NCBI RefSeq assembly: GCF_051388935.1
Contig: NZ_JBPKBI010000001.1
Coordinates: 1,136,174 to 1,200,173, forward strand
Source: Yinghuangia sp035454725
GTDB taxonomy: Bacteria; Actinomycetota; Actinomycetes; Streptomycetales; Streptomycetaceae
DNA: 64,000 nucleotides
Reading direction: 5' to 3'
Positions 8,828-18,037 of the stretch are shown here, piece by piece. The notes beneath the pieces were generated by a model. The model had not been told where the DNA came from, did no database searches, and saw nothing but the letters and a program-made list of their open reading frames with translations. How positions within the stretch are numbered: the first letter of the stretch is position 1; every line of letters starts with the position of its first letter. The translations under genes were made by a program, and so were the position numbers.

Positions 8828-9805
8828 TCAGCGAGCGCGCTGCACAATCAGCGACGGCGCGTCGAGGCATACCCGGCGCGGCCCGGCAAGGATCGCGCGG
8901 AGAGTCCGGATCACCCGCGCAGGATCGCTCCGCAACTGTCGCGGCAGCACGGACACCACCATCAACCCGGCAGCCTGCGTGCGCTGTGCCCGCTCCGCGG
9001 TGCGCAGCCGGTCGGCCCCGAACGCGTGATGCGTGGCGGAGTCCACCTCGACGGCCACCCCCTCCTCCTCCCACAACCCATCCGGCGAGCAGAGAAAGGC
9101 GCCGTCGGCCATATACACCCGCGGATTCCACAACGGCTCACGCAACTCCGACGCGAGTACCGCCCGCCGCAACTCACCCTCAGGCAACGACCTTACGCCC
9201 GCCCCCACTTCGTCGAGCACCGCGTCAAGCCGCCGCCGATTCCGCCGCGCGGCCTGCGCGCACTCGGCTCGCAGCGACTCCACATCACACAGCCGCCGCT
9301 GCACAGCGGCCAGCGCCGCCGACCGTGCGTGCTCCTCGTCGACGGCAGCGCGGCACGCGTCCACCACCGCCCGCGCGTACGGCGCCGTCGGGGGAACGCG
9401 CAGGCGCTGCGCTTCCGGCAGACGCGAGGTGCGCTCGTACCGCATGCCGGGCAAGCGTTCGACCTTGCTGGTGTGCGCGACGAGAACGTGGACATCGCGC
9501 GGGTAGCGAACGTGCGGAACGTTCGCGAGTTCCAACGCCGTGAAGCCCGTGACGAGCGCCCCCGGCCCCGCGTGCAGCACCGCGGCCATCGCGAGTTGGC
9601 GTCGGGAGGGCGCACCGCTGTCGACTATCACCACCTTGGGCGCGAGCCGTCGCCATTTCCCTTGCCGCACACGACGTAAGCGCACGTCATCCGCGATGCC
9701 GGCCCGCCGATGCTGCGCGATGGTGACCAGCCCACATTGTCGCGAGGCGATCAGCGCGAGCCATGCGGGATCGCGGTCGGGAGCGGGCGGCGACATGCGG
9801 ACCAT
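8828..9805 (-). CDS. AbiEi-family antitoxin-like protein with DUF559-like C-terminus
   Basis: A 325-residue protein. The first 90 residues (ALIASRQCGLVTIAQHRRAGI, then LRRVRQGKWRRLAPKVVI) form the winged-helix module of AbiEi-type antitoxins of type IV toxin-antitoxin systems. The C-terminal third has a Vsr/DUF559-like nuclease-fold signature: VAVEVDSATHHAFGADRLRTAERAQ, followed by a strand and Arg-rich helix. Actinomycetes carry many orphan copies of this architecture and no AbiEii nucleotidyltransferase toxin is adjacent, so function as an antitoxin is uncertain. Start taken at ATG 9805; ATG 9796 is also possible. It is divergent from the NACHT gene. Confidence 0.75.
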   Translation of the reverse strand: MVRMSPPAPDRDPAWLALIASRQCGLVTIAQHRRAGIADDVRLRRVRQGKWRRLAPKVVIVDSGAPSRRQLAMAAVLHAGPGALVTGFTALELANVPHVRYPRDVHVLVAHTSKVERLPGMRYERTSRLPEAQRLRVPPTAPYARAVVDACRAAVDEEHARSAALAAVQRRLCDVESLRAECAQAARRNRRRLDAVLDEVGAGVRSLPEGELRRAVLASELREPLWNPRVYMADGAFLCSPDGLWEEEGVAVEVDSATHHAFGADRLRTAERAQRTQAAGLMVVSVLPRQLRSDPARVIRTLRAILAGPRRVCLDAPSLIVQRAR

Positions 9806-9976
9806 GAGCCAACGGTACGTTCGCGCCGCCCGGCGTCGTGCCGCCTGTCACTCGTGTGGGTGGGGGCCATGTTGACATCCGGAAATCCCGCGCCGGAAGC
9901 GGGATTACCAGATCTCAACGCCGCCCCCGGCGCGAACATAAGGTGACCGGCGGGAAGTTGGGGAGTTGGGGGAGAC

Positions 9977-12900
9977 ATGGACGCGGCGGTGGCGGCGCGG
10001 GTGGGGGCGGTGCTCGTCTCCGTGATGGGGAGGGTGCGGGCGCCTCGGGCGGGCGCGCACCTGGTGGAGGATCCCGCGCGGGTGGGCGGGCGGTCGCGGC
10101 GCGAGGAGGTCGTGGACGCGCGGGATTTGGCGCGCTTGGCGGAGGCGCTGACGCTGCGGCTGAGTGATGCCGAGGCGCGCTACGCGGGGCTTGAGCCGGC
10201 GGTGGGGGAGCGCGTTGTCGCCGAGGTGGCGGTGGTGCTCGGTGAGCGCGTGACGATGGACGACGTGCAGGCGGCGTACGGGGATGCGGGCCGGCTGCGG
10301 CGGTTGCTGAGTGAGCGGAATGCCCCGGCGGGGCGGGTGCCGTTGGGCGGGGACGCGGAGGAGTTGTACGACGCGCTGGTGGATGTGTGCTGCGCGCAGG
10401 TGGTGGAGCACTTCACGGGGCGGGAGTGGTATTCGGTCCGGACGTTGACGGAGGTTGCGCGGGGGATCGGGGACTTGCTCGACCGGGTGCCGGATGTGCG
10501 GGAGACCGATCGGCGGTTCGAGGAGCGGTACGCGAAGGGGCTGCGGGCGTCGCTCGACAAGGCGGAAGTCTTGGGCGTGGTGCAGATCGACCAGGCGAGT
10601 TCGTACACGTTGACGACGGCGTACGTGACGCTGGATGTGGAGGCGGTGGGGCCGGAGCGGGAGCGCGACGTGCTTATGCCGGACGGGAGTTCGATATGGG
10701 CGCGGGTGTCGGGCAACGGCTCGTTGGAGTCGGTGCTGGGGCGTTACCCGAAAGCGGTGTTGGAAGGACCGGCCGGGGCGGGGAAGACGAGCCTGCTGCG
10801 GCGGCTGGCCGTGCACATTATTGACGGGGATCTGCCCGCGCAGTTGCTGCAGGTGTGGAAGGGATGCGTTCCGTTCTTCGTGCGGGTACGGCGGTTGTTG
10901 CGGGATGGGGAGCTCCTGCTGCCGGACGTGGGGCAACTGGTGGCGGAGAGCGGGTCGATGCTCGGGAGCGCGCAGCCTGCGGGGTGGGCGGACCGGGTGC
11001 TTGAGGCCGGGCACGCGGTGGTGTTGGTGGATGGGCTGGACGAGCTGCCGCAGCATCATCACGATGCGGTGCTGGAGTGGTTGGACCAGTTGTGTCGGGA
11101 TTATCCGCGTGCGAAGTACGTGCTGACGAGTCGGCCACGGGTGCTGACGGACGCGCAGCGGCGGGTGTTGGAGGGTGCCGGGTTCGCGTCGGCGACGTTG
11201 CAGCCGATGAACCGGGCGCAGGTGGGGGAGTTCATCGAGCGGTGGCACCGGACGCAGGGGCTGGACGCGGACGAGGAGACGCGAGAACGGCTGCGGGAGT
11301 TCGGGGAGGATCTCGGCCGGTTGCTCGATACGCGACGGGATTTGGCGAGGCTGGCGACGAACCCGTTGCTGTGTGCGCTGATTTGCGCACTACATGAGCG
11401 GACGGATCAGGCGTTGCCGGAGGGCCGGATCGGGCTGTACGGCGCGGCGATGACGATGATGCTGGGGAGTCGCGAGCAGGCGAGCAAGGTGCCGGCGGCG
11501 CGGCATTTGAGGTTGTCACCGACGCAGCAGGAGACGTTGCTCGGGGCGCTGGCGTGGTGGACGACGATGAATGGTCGTCGGGATATTCCGCGTCATGTGG
11601 CGGAGGATTGTGTTGCGGAGATCCTGCCGAGGTTTCGGTTCCCGGAGAGGGGTGATGGGGAGGGCCTGCCGACTGCGGCTGAGGTGTTGCGGCACTTGGA
11701 GCGGCGGAGTGGGTTGTTGCATGAACCGCAGGTGGATTTGCTGGAGTTCAATCACGCCAGTTTCCAGGACTATCTTGCGGCGGGGGCGGCGCTGCGGGGG
11801 CATCACGAGGGGCATCTGCTGAGTCGCATTGACGACCCGCGCTATCACGATGTTCTGATCATGGCTGTCGGACGTGGGGAAGACCGTCCTGATCAGCAGT
11901 ATGAACTTCTGGAAGGCTTGATCAGTCGCGCTGAAGGGCTGCGGGACGGCAAAGGCGGTGACCGACGTGCGTGGCTGCTCGCGGCGGCCTGTATCGCGGA
12001 TCTCGATGTTGTCGATCCGAGGCATGTGGGACGGATCCGCAAGGCGACCGGTGAACTGATCCCGCCGCGTAATCAATCAGACGCGGTGAATCTTGCCGCT
12101 GCGGGGGAGTTCGTGCTCGACCTGCTCGGTGACTTCGTCCGTCGCAAGGAACCGAGCCCGGAGGATGCCAGATGGATTGCCGCGACGGCAGCCACACTGG
12201 GTACCGACTCCGCGATCCCACTGCTGAGATCGTTGCGCCACCAGCTCGACGGTGCTGTACGTGCCGAAGTGGTTCATGCCTGGACCAGAGTTGCTGACGT
12301 CGACGGGTACTGGCATGAAGTGGTCCAGCACATGCGCATTGATGATGTCACCGTTTGGGTGCCCAAACTGGATTTGCTGCGTCGGTACGCCGAATTGCGA
12401 GAGCGGCTTACGTATTTCGCGCTACCGTCGGGCACCACTGAGGTCCCCGTGCGTGATTTGCTGGCGCTGCCGAATCTGACCGGACTCTACACAGTAGATG
12501 CGGTTTTTTTGGATTTGGAGCAATTGTCGATGCTGACCAACCTCACATCATTGACTGTTACGCAAGCACCGGTGTCGGATCTGCGGCCGTTGTCGCGGCT
12601 GACCAACCTCACCGATCTGATGCTTAAAAAAGCGAATGTGTCAGACGTGACGCCGCTGGCTGAGCTGACCGATCTCACCTTTTTGGTCCTCGACGGGACA
12701 ACGGTGGCAGATGTGACGCCGTTGGCGGAACTGACGAACCTCACGCATCTGTCGCTCGGTGGCGCGGCTGTCTCCAATCTGGAGCCTTTGGCGGCGCTGG
12801 CCAATCTGAAATATCTGTACCTCGGCGGCACGAATGTGTCAGATGTAGCACCGTTGGCGGGACTGACTGAGCTCACCACTCTGGTTCTCGGCGGTACGAA

Positions 12901-13105
12901 CGTCTCGGATCTGACGCCCTTGGCGGGCCTCTCGAAGCTCACCGAATTGTTTCTAAATCGCACGAAAGTCAGCGACTTGACGCCGCTGTCGGGCTTGGCC
13001 GATTTGGTCTTGCTAGACGTCGACGAAACCTCGGTTTCGGACTTCAGCCCGGTCGAGCACTTGAGCCGACTCCGCATCGTGAAGCCGGGTAGTCGGCGTG
13101 AGTAG
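9977..13105 (+). CDS. NACHT-LRR protein (bacterial NLR-like), putative antiphage sensor
   Basis: A 1042-residue STAND NTPase. A helical N-terminal domain of about 250 residues has no recognised enzyme motif. The NACHT core follows: Walker A GPAGAGKTS near residue 265, Walker B VLVDGLDEL near 349 and the sensor YVLTSRPRV. A helical region leads to a C-terminal leucine-rich domain of eight clear 22-residue repeats (consensus LTNLTxLxLxGTxVSDLTPLAx) plus degenerate flanking ones. Bacterial NACHT proteins of this kind protect against phage (established for bNACHT families); that this one does so is inferred from architecture and location. The ATG at 9977 has a strong GGGGGAG just upstream. The LRR half is visibly less GC-rich than the NACHT half. 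It converges almost end to end with the DUF397 gene. Confidence 0.88.
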   Translation: MDAAVAARVGAVLVSVMGRVRAPRAGAHLVEDPARVGGRSRREEVVDARDLARLAEALTLRLSDAEARYAGLEPAVGERVVAEVAVVLGERVTMDDVQAAYGDAGRLRRLLSERNAPAGRVPLGGDAEELYDALVDVCCAQVVEHFTGREWYSVRTLTEVARGIGDLLDRVPDVRETDRRFEERYAKGLRASLDKAEVLGVVQIDQASSYTLTTAYVTLDVEAVGPERERDVLMPDGSSIWARVSGNGSLESVLGRYPKAVLEGPAGAGKTSLLRRLAVHIIDGDLPAQLLQVWKGCVPFFVRVRRLLRDGELLLPDVGQLVAESGSMLGSAQPAGWADRVLEAGHAVVLVDGLDELPQHHHDAVLEWLDQLCRDYPRAKYVLTSRPRVLTDAQRRVLEGAGFASATLQPMNRAQVGEFIERWHRTQGLDADEETRERLREFGEDLGRLLDTRRDLARLATNPLLCALICALHERTDQALPEGRIGLYGAAMTMMLGSREQASKVPAARHLRLSPTQQETLLGALAWWTTMNGRRDIPRHVAEDCVAEILPRFRFPERGDGEGLPTAAEVLRHLERRSGLLHEPQVDLLEFNHASFQDYLAAGAALRGHHEGHLLSRIDDPRYHDVLIMAVGRGEDRPDQQYELLEGLISRAEGLRDGKGGDRRAWLLAAACIADLDVVDPRHVGRIRKATGELIPPRNQSDAVNLAAAGEFVLDLLGDFVRRKEPSPEDARWIAATAATLGTDSAIPLLRSLRHQLDGAVRAEVVHAWTRVADVDGYWHEVVQHMRIDDVTVWVPKLDLLRRYAELRERLTYFALPSGTTEVPVRDLLALPNLTGLYTVDAVFLDLEQLSMLTNLTSLTVTQAPVSDLRPLSRLTNLTDLMLKKANVSDVTPLAELTDLTFLVLDGTTVADVTPLAELTNLTHLSLGGAAVSNLEPLAALANLKYLYLGGTNVSDVAPLAGLTELTTLVLGGTNVSDLTPLAGLSKLTELFLNRTKVSDLTPLSGLADLVLLDVDETSVSDFSPVEHLSRLRIVKPGSRRE

Positions 13106-13109
13106 TGCT

Positions 13110-13313
13110 TTATGAGACGTGCATGACGAAGGCCTGCCACGCGTCACGCGTGAAGCTGAGGACCGGCCCGGCCGGGCGCTTGGAGTCGCGGACAGGGGTG
13201 AGGGTGGGGAGGTTGGTGGCGACTTCGACGCACTCGTTGTTGCCACCGCTGTAAGTGCTCGTGCGCCACTCCGCGCCGGAGACGTCAGGTGTGTGGTGGC
13301 TGGTGTCTATCAC
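13110..13313 (-). CDS. DUF397 domain protein
   Basis: A 67-residue protein with the DUF397 pattern: WRTSTYSGGNNECVEVAT, then VRDSKRP and a final LSFTRDAWQAFV. DUF397 proteins are small partners of DUF5753 helix-turn-helix regulators in Streptomyces (the BldB/WhiJ type of pairing) and have been discussed as toxin- or antitoxin-like. It begins at GTG 13313, two bases downstream of the stop of the DUF5753 gene, so the two are translationally coupled. The neighbouring regulator is truncated, so this pair may be non-functional. Confidence 0.85.
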   Translation of the reverse strand: MIDTSHHTPDVSGAEWRTSTYSGGNNECVEVATNLPTLTPVRDSKRPAGPVLSFTRDAWQAFVMHVS

Positions 13314-13315
13314 GT

Positions 13316-14008
13316 CTATTGCTCCTCGGCCCTGCGCTGCATCAGGTCCCGGGACTCCACGGGCGGAAGGGCAGAGGTGCGTGCGGTGTCGAAGAGGCCC
13401 TGATAGCCGGCGACTTCGGCCTCCCGCTCGAACCACATTGAGCCGAACGGGTTGTCGGCGAGCACGACGTCCAATGCTCCAACCTCGGGGAAGCCGAGGA
13501 TCACGTATGGGCCGAACATATTCGCATGGGCGCCGCGCGAGAACGGCAAGACCTGGATGGTTACGTTCGAAGATTCGGACATCCTGAGCAGGTGCTGCAG
13601 TTGAGCCTTCATGACTTCCGGGCCGCCGACTTGTTGGAGCGACACGGCCTCGGAGATGACGGCCCACAGTTGTAGGGGCTCGGGGTCGGTGAGCCGGGAT
13701 TGCCGCGCCATCCGGACCTGAACGAACTGTTCCATCTCCTCGCCGCTCTGCCAGAGCTTTGATGCCCCCACGACGGCGCGGGCGTACTGCGGCGTCTGAA
13801 GCAGTCCCGGCACCAGTTGAGGCTGAAATTTCTTGATGGTCTTGGCTGTTGCTTCCGGCGTAATGAAGTCCCGGTAGGTGCCGCGCCCGACGCAAATATC
13901 GGTTGGTGAGCGCGGCACCTGCTGCCAACTTCGCGCAGCTTCGCCGCCTTGGCCTGGCGTGATCACGCGGTATCGGATGGCTTTGCGGGAGTCGGCGCTG
14001 CGGTGCAC
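13316..14008 (-). pseudogene. DUF5753 regulator lacking its helix-turn-helix domain
   Basis: About 190 residues from FITPEATAKTIKKF through VPGLLQTPQYARAV to the C-terminus match DUF5753, the ligand/partner domain of XRE-type Streptomyces regulators. The family normally starts with a helix-turn-helix of about 90 residues, as in the intact copy at 46080-46979. Here the in-frame upstream sequence (MHRSADSRKAIRYR..., from GTG 14008) has no such domain, and no other minus-strand frame upstream supplies one. The gene is therefore probably 5'-truncated by a rearrangement near 13.9-14.0 kb. It may still be expressed as a domain-only protein. Confidence 0.65.
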
Positions 14009-14270
14009 CCGCGACCACGCGCCGCCGTTGGATCCGCATCGCGACCCACGAACGTGCCTACGTCTACGCCGGTTCCGGCGCCCAAGGCGACATGGCGTTC
14101 CGCCGAGGCGACCTCGCCCACCCGTCGGGGCAGACTCCGCAGCCGTACGCCCGAGGCTTTCTCGGCGATTTGCGACAGCACGGCTTCCACTGGCCGCGCC
14201 GCCGCCGACCCCGGCCTACGCCGTAAGGCCCCGTAAGACCACGTAAGACCAAGACCCCGCACCAACGCCG

Positions 14271-15128
14271 TCAGCGACCGCCCTCCGGCATGGCGTCGAG
14301 CAGCAGGTCCCAGGTCGCTGCCGGAAGTTCGTGCCCGACGCCCTCCAACGTGAGGAGTTCGGTGCCGGGGATCTCCCGGGCCAGGGCCTGGCCGTTTCCG
14401 TACGGGAAGAAGGGGTCGTCGGTGCCGTGCACGACGAGGGTCGGCGCGGTGATGTCGCCGAGGCGCTCCCGCCAGCGTTTGCCCGCTCGGGCGAACGCCA
14501 AGTTGATCATGCTGGACTGCATGTCGGTCGTGCGGTCGACGATCCGAGTCACCTGCCGCCGTGCCTCTTGTTCGTCGAATCCGCGGGACCCCGCGAACAC
14601 TCGTGCGCGCTCGACGCCGTAGCCGATCACGGACTCACGGTCGGACCAGTCCGGGCCCGGGGTCTTGAAAGAAGCCATCACCCGGTCCGAGTGCTCGGGC
14701 AGGTCCGGGTCCGCCCGGCCGGGAGCCGTCGGGCGGGTATTGATCAGCGTCAGCGCCGACACGCGATCCGGATGATCGAGAGCCGCGAGTTGGCAGATCC
14801 ACCCGGCCACGGAGAACCCCACCAAATGCGCCCGCGGAAGCTCGAAGGAATCCATCAGCCCGACGAGGTCGGCGACCAGGTCGCGGAGTGAGTATTCGGG
14901 GGAGCCGGCGGGATAAGCGGTCGACCGTCCGGTGTCGCGGATGTCGTAGCGCACGACGAACCGGCCGGCGTCGGCCAGCCGGCCACAGAACGCGTCCTCC
15001 CAGAACAGCCCCGAGGTGTTCGGCAACAACACCGCAGGTCGCCCCCGGTCCCCGAAGGCGCTCACACACAACTCGACGTCACCGACACCCACCAGGCGCT
15101 CCGGCGAAGGACGAACGGACGACCGCAT
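14271..15128 (-). CDS. Alpha/beta hydrolase
   Basis: A 285-residue alpha/beta-fold hydrolase, similar in layout to bacterial esterases and epoxide/haloperoxidase-like enzymes. The nucleophile elbow is GFSVAG (Ser106), HG-loop-like residues lie near LLPNTSGLFWED, the acid is probably in VVHGTDDPFFPYG, and the catalytic histidine is in LEGVGHELP. The GFSVAG elbow ends in Ala-Gly rather than the common Gly-Gly. No signal peptide is present, so it is cytoplasmic. The substrate is unknown. The ATG at 15128 gives the family length. Confidence 0.82.
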   Translation of the reverse strand: MRSSVRPSPERLVGVGDVELCVSAFGDRGRPAVLLPNTSGLFWEDAFCGRLADAGRFVVRYDIRDTGRSTAYPAGSPEYSLRDLVADLVGLMDSFELPRAHLVGFSVAGWICQLAALDHPDRVSALTLINTRPTAPGRADPDLPEHSDRVMASFKTPGPDWSDRESVIGYGVERARVFAGSRGFDEQEARRQVTRIVDRTTDMQSSMINLAFARAGKRWRERLGDITAPTLVVHGTDDPFFPYGNGQALAREIPGTELLTLEGVGHELPAATWDLLLDAMPEGGR

Positions 15129-15234
15129 GACGACCCCTCTGTCGATTGCATGTCTTCAGAAGAGACCGACTCCGCCGCCGGAACTCATCGGTACGCGTCC
15201 GGCGGGGAACAGCAAACGGGATTTTCCGTCGAAA

Positions 15235-15594
15235 CTACGCGTCGGTCCTCCGGTGCCCCAGCACATTCACCACCCGCCCGTCCGGGTCCTCGACGAAGAA
15301 CCGTCGTACGCCCCAAGGCTCGTCCGTCAGCGGATGCACGATGCGGTGGCCGCGTGCGACGCAGGCGGCGTGGACCGCGTCGACGTCCTGCACCTCGATG
15401 CTCACGTCGGGCGCCACCGGTGCGGTGGCGTCGCCGGTGGTCAGGGCGATCTGGGCCGACGGGTTCGACTCGGATGCGAGCGACCTGACCCACCCGTGGT
15501 CCATCACCTCCACGAGTCCGATGAGCGCGTAGAAATCGCGCGCGGCGTCGGGATCCGTGGTGGTGAAGACGGGAACGACACGGTTGACCGTCAC
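15235..15594 (-). CDS. VOC (glyoxalase/bleomycin-resistance fold) protein
   Basis: A 119-residue single-domain vicinal-oxygen-chelate protein: VNRVVPVFTTTDPDAARDFYALIG at the start, central DVSIEVQDVDAVHAAC, and RRFFVEDPDGRVVNVLGH at the end. Members bind a metal and act as small dioxygenases or lyases or bind drugs; the substrate here is unknown. The start is GTG 15594, preceded by AAAAGGAG. It follows the DUF4259 gene by 16 bp, so the two form an operon. Confidence 0.82.
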   Translation of the reverse strand: MTVNRVVPVFTTTDPDAARDFYALIGLVEVMDHGWVRSLASESNPSAQIALTTGDATAPVAPDVSIEVQDVDAVHAACVARGHRIVHPLTDEPWGVRRFFVEDPDGRVVNVLGHRRTDA

Positions 15595-15610
15595 CTGCGA
15601 ACTCCTTTTG

Positions 15611-15979
15611 TCAGTCGGACGCCGCTGCCACCGCGAGTTGGTCGAACGTACGCACCAGCACCGCCCGGCGCTCCGCCTTGTACTGCGGCGTGGGTTCCAG
15701 CCCGTCGATCGTGGCATCCCAGACGCCCAGGAACGCGGCCTTCCACGTCTCGATCGTCGCGACGTCGGGCAGCACCGCGCCGACGAAGCCCTGTCGCGCG
15801 ATGAGGTGCAGCAGTTCGAGATTGCACGGCACCGCGACGCCCCAGTACTCGTCCGGCTCGATCCGGACCGGGTCGCCCGCCATGGCCTCGGCCACCTCGG
15901 TGACGAGCCGGTCCACGACCATGGCGAGATGGTCGGCAGCGGTGTCGCTGTCGAAATTGCCCGCACCCCACGTGCCCAT
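15611..15979 (-). CDS. DUF4259 protein
   Basis: A 122-residue protein opening with MGTWGAGNFDSDTAADHLAMVVD, the hallmark of DUF4259. It continues through a helical body with PDEYWGVAVPCNLELLHL and ends in a run of small residues. The function of the family is unknown. The ATG at 15979 is preceded by GAGGAG. It is the first gene of a two-gene operon with the VOC protein and is divergent from metG. Confidence 0.83.
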   Translation of the reverse strand: MGTWGAGNFDSDTAADHLAMVVDRLVTEVAEAMAGDPVRIEPDEYWGVAVPCNLELLHLIARQGFVGAVLPDVATIETWKAAFLGVWDATIDGLEPTPQYKAERRAVLVRTFDQLAVAAASD

Positions 15980-16254
15980 GCCGGGTCACTCCTCAGACAA
16001 ACGCCGGTTGTCCCGCGCATCCAAACGCCTCGCACCGACAACGTGCCCGCACACGGTCGCCGGCGTACGCACCGCCCGCTATTGAGCGAAGGGGCCTGTC
16101 CCGGTTTCGGTACCATGCAATCGGCCCCCAGCGACGGGACATCACGCAGCGTGCCGGTCCGGTACCTGCCCGCATGTGCACAAGCTGTGGCTCCAGACAC
16201 CCGCCCGCCACGGCACCGTCAGCGGTGTTCGCCGGAAAGTTGGAGCATTCCAGG

Positions 16255-17979
16255 ATGACTCGACAGTTGATCACCAGCGCGCTTCCGTACATCAACGGGA
16301 TCAAGCACCTGGGCAACCTGGTCGGGTCCATGCTCCCGGCGGACGTCTATGCCCGGTACCTGCGCCAGCGCGGGCAGGAGGTCCTCTACATCTGTGCGAC
16401 CGACGAGCACGGTACGCCCGCCGAGCTCGCCGCGCAGGAGGCCGGGCTGCCGGTCGCGGAGTTCTGCGCGCAGCAGCACGACGCGCAGAAGGCGATCTAC
16501 GAGGGCTTCGGGCTGGCGTTCGACTACTTCGGCCGCAGCTCCTCGTCGCAGAACCTCGAGATCACCCAGACCATCGCGCGCGAGCTGAAAGCCAACGGCT
16601 TCATCGAGGAGCGCGCGATCCGGCAGGTGTACTCGGTCGCCGACGGCCGGTTCCTGCCCGACCGCTACATCATCGGCACGTGCCCGCACTGCGGGTACGA
16701 CAAGGCGCGCGGCGACCAGTGCGAGAACTGCACGCGCGTGCTCGACCCGACCGACCTGATCGAGCCGCGTTCGGCGATCAGCGGCAGCAGCGACCTTGAG
16801 GTGCGCGAGACCAAGCACCTGTTCCTCCTCCAGTCCAAGCTGGAGCGCGAAGTCGCCGCGTGGGTCGAGGAGCACGGCAAGGACTGGCCGGTCCTCGCCT
16901 CGTCGATCGCCCGCAAGTGGCTCACCGAAGGCCTCCAGGACCGCGCGATCACCCGCGACCTGGACTGGGGCGTGCCGGTGCCGGCCGACACGTGGCCCGA
17001 ACTGGCCGCCGAGGGCAAGGTGTTCTACGTCTGGTTCGACGCGCCGATCGAATACATCGGCGCCACCAAGGAATGGTCCGACGCCGCACCCGAGGGCGAG
17101 GTCAGGGACTGGAAGTCGTGGTGGTATGACGTCGACGAGGCCGTCCGCTACACGGAGTTCATGGCCAAGGACAACGTCCCGTTCCACGCGGTGATGTTCC
17201 CGGCGACCCTCCTCGGTACCCGTGACAAGTGGAAGAAGGTCGACTTCCTCAAGGCCTTCAACTGGCTGAACTACTACGGCGGCAAGTTCTCCACCAGCCA
17301 GCGCCGCGGCGTGTTCACCGACGCCGCACTGGAGTTGCTGCCCGCGGACTACTGGCGCTACTTCCTGATGGCCCAGGCACCCGAGTCCGACGACACCAGC
17401 TTCACGTGGGAGTTGTTCACCGCGACGGTCAACAAGGACCTCGCCGACACCCTGGGCAACTTCGTCAACCGCGTGCTCTCCTTCTCCCGCAAGCGCTTCG
17501 GCGACGAGGTTCCCGCGGGGACCGAGGCCGGCGAGGCCGAACAGCGGTTGGGCGAGCAGATCGCCGAGCTGCTCGCGACGTACGAACAGCACTTGGACAC
17601 CCTCCAGTTCCGCAAGGCCGCGCAGGCCCTGCGCGCACTGTGGAGCGCCGGCAACGTCTACCTTGAAGACAAGGCGCCCTGGCTCCAGATCAAGACCGAC
17701 CCGGACGCCGCCGCCCTGACGCTGCGCACCGCGATGAACCTGATCCACCTGTACGCCGTGATCTCCGAGCCGTTCATCCCCTCCAGCGCCAAGTCCATGC
17801 GCGCCGCCTTCACCCTCGCCGACGACACCCGCACCTGGATCACCCCCGAGGAAGCCCGCACCCTGCCCTTCCTCCCCGCCGGCACCCCCTTCACCGTCCC
17901 CCCGGTCCTCTTCGCCAAGATCACCGACGAGGACCAGGCCGCCTACCGCGAACGCTTCGGCGGCGACGAGGCGGAGTAG
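16255..17979 (+). CDS. metG: Methionyl-tRNA synthetase
   Basis: A 574-residue class I aminoacyl-tRNA synthetase that charges tRNA-Met with methionine. The ATP site is the HIGH-type HLGN at residues 18-21, and the KMSKS-type loop is KFSTSQ near residue 343. A four-cysteine zinc knuckle CPHCGYDKARGDQCENC lies near 142-158, followed by the anticodon-binding helical domain. It closely resembles the single housekeeping MetG of Streptomyces coelicolor as I recall it, so the KFSTS variant is normal for this group rather than a resistance allele. The ATG at 16255 was chosen over an upstream ATG at 16174 because the catalytic domain begins at once with MTRQLITSALPY. Confidence 0.96.
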   Translation: MTRQLITSALPYINGIKHLGNLVGSMLPADVYARYLRQRGQEVLYICATDEHGTPAELAAQEAGLPVAEFCAQQHDAQKAIYEGFGLAFDYFGRSSSSQNLEITQTIARELKANGFIEERAIRQVYSVADGRFLPDRYIIGTCPHCGYDKARGDQCENCTRVLDPTDLIEPRSAISGSSDLEVRETKHLFLLQSKLEREVAAWVEEHGKDWPVLASSIARKWLTEGLQDRAITRDLDWGVPVPADTWPELAAEGKVFYVWFDAPIEYIGATKEWSDAAPEGEVRDWKSWWYDVDEAVRYTEFMAKDNVPFHAVMFPATLLGTRDKWKKVDFLKAFNWLNYYGGKFSTSQRRGVFTDAALELLPADYWRYFLMAQAPESDDTSFTWELFTATVNKDLADTLGNFVNRVLSFSRKRFGDEVPAGTEAGEAEQRLGEQIAELLATYEQHLDTLQFRKAAQALRALWSAGNVYLEDKAPWLQIKTDPDAAALTLRTAMNLIHLYAVISEPFIPSSAKSMRAAFTLADDTRTWITPEEARTLPFLPAGTPFTVPPVLFAKITDEDQAAYRERFGGDEAE

Positions 17980-17992
17980 CCTGCGCGACGAC

Positions 17993-18037
17993 CGGCCTGT
18001 TCCCGGCGGATACCCGCCACGGGAACAGGCCGTTTTG
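17993..18037 (+). terminator. Rho-independent terminator after metG
   Basis: A perfect 13-bp stem, CGGCCTGTTCCCG (17993-18005) and CGGGAACAGGCCG (18020-18032), is followed at once by TTTTG. It sits 14 bp past the metG stop and is the clearest intrinsic terminator in the window. Confidence 0.92.

Noticed and set aside
14036..14226. Plus-strand frame reading RIATHERAYVYAGSGAQGD... to a stop at 14226
   Set aside because: Reads somewhat protein-like but has no start codon and no recognised family; too weak to call even as a relic.
16255..17979. KFSTS instead of KMSKS as sign of a resistance-type second MetRS
   Set aside because: As I recall, the normal Streptomyces MetG has the same loop, and the gene looks like the housekeeping copy.
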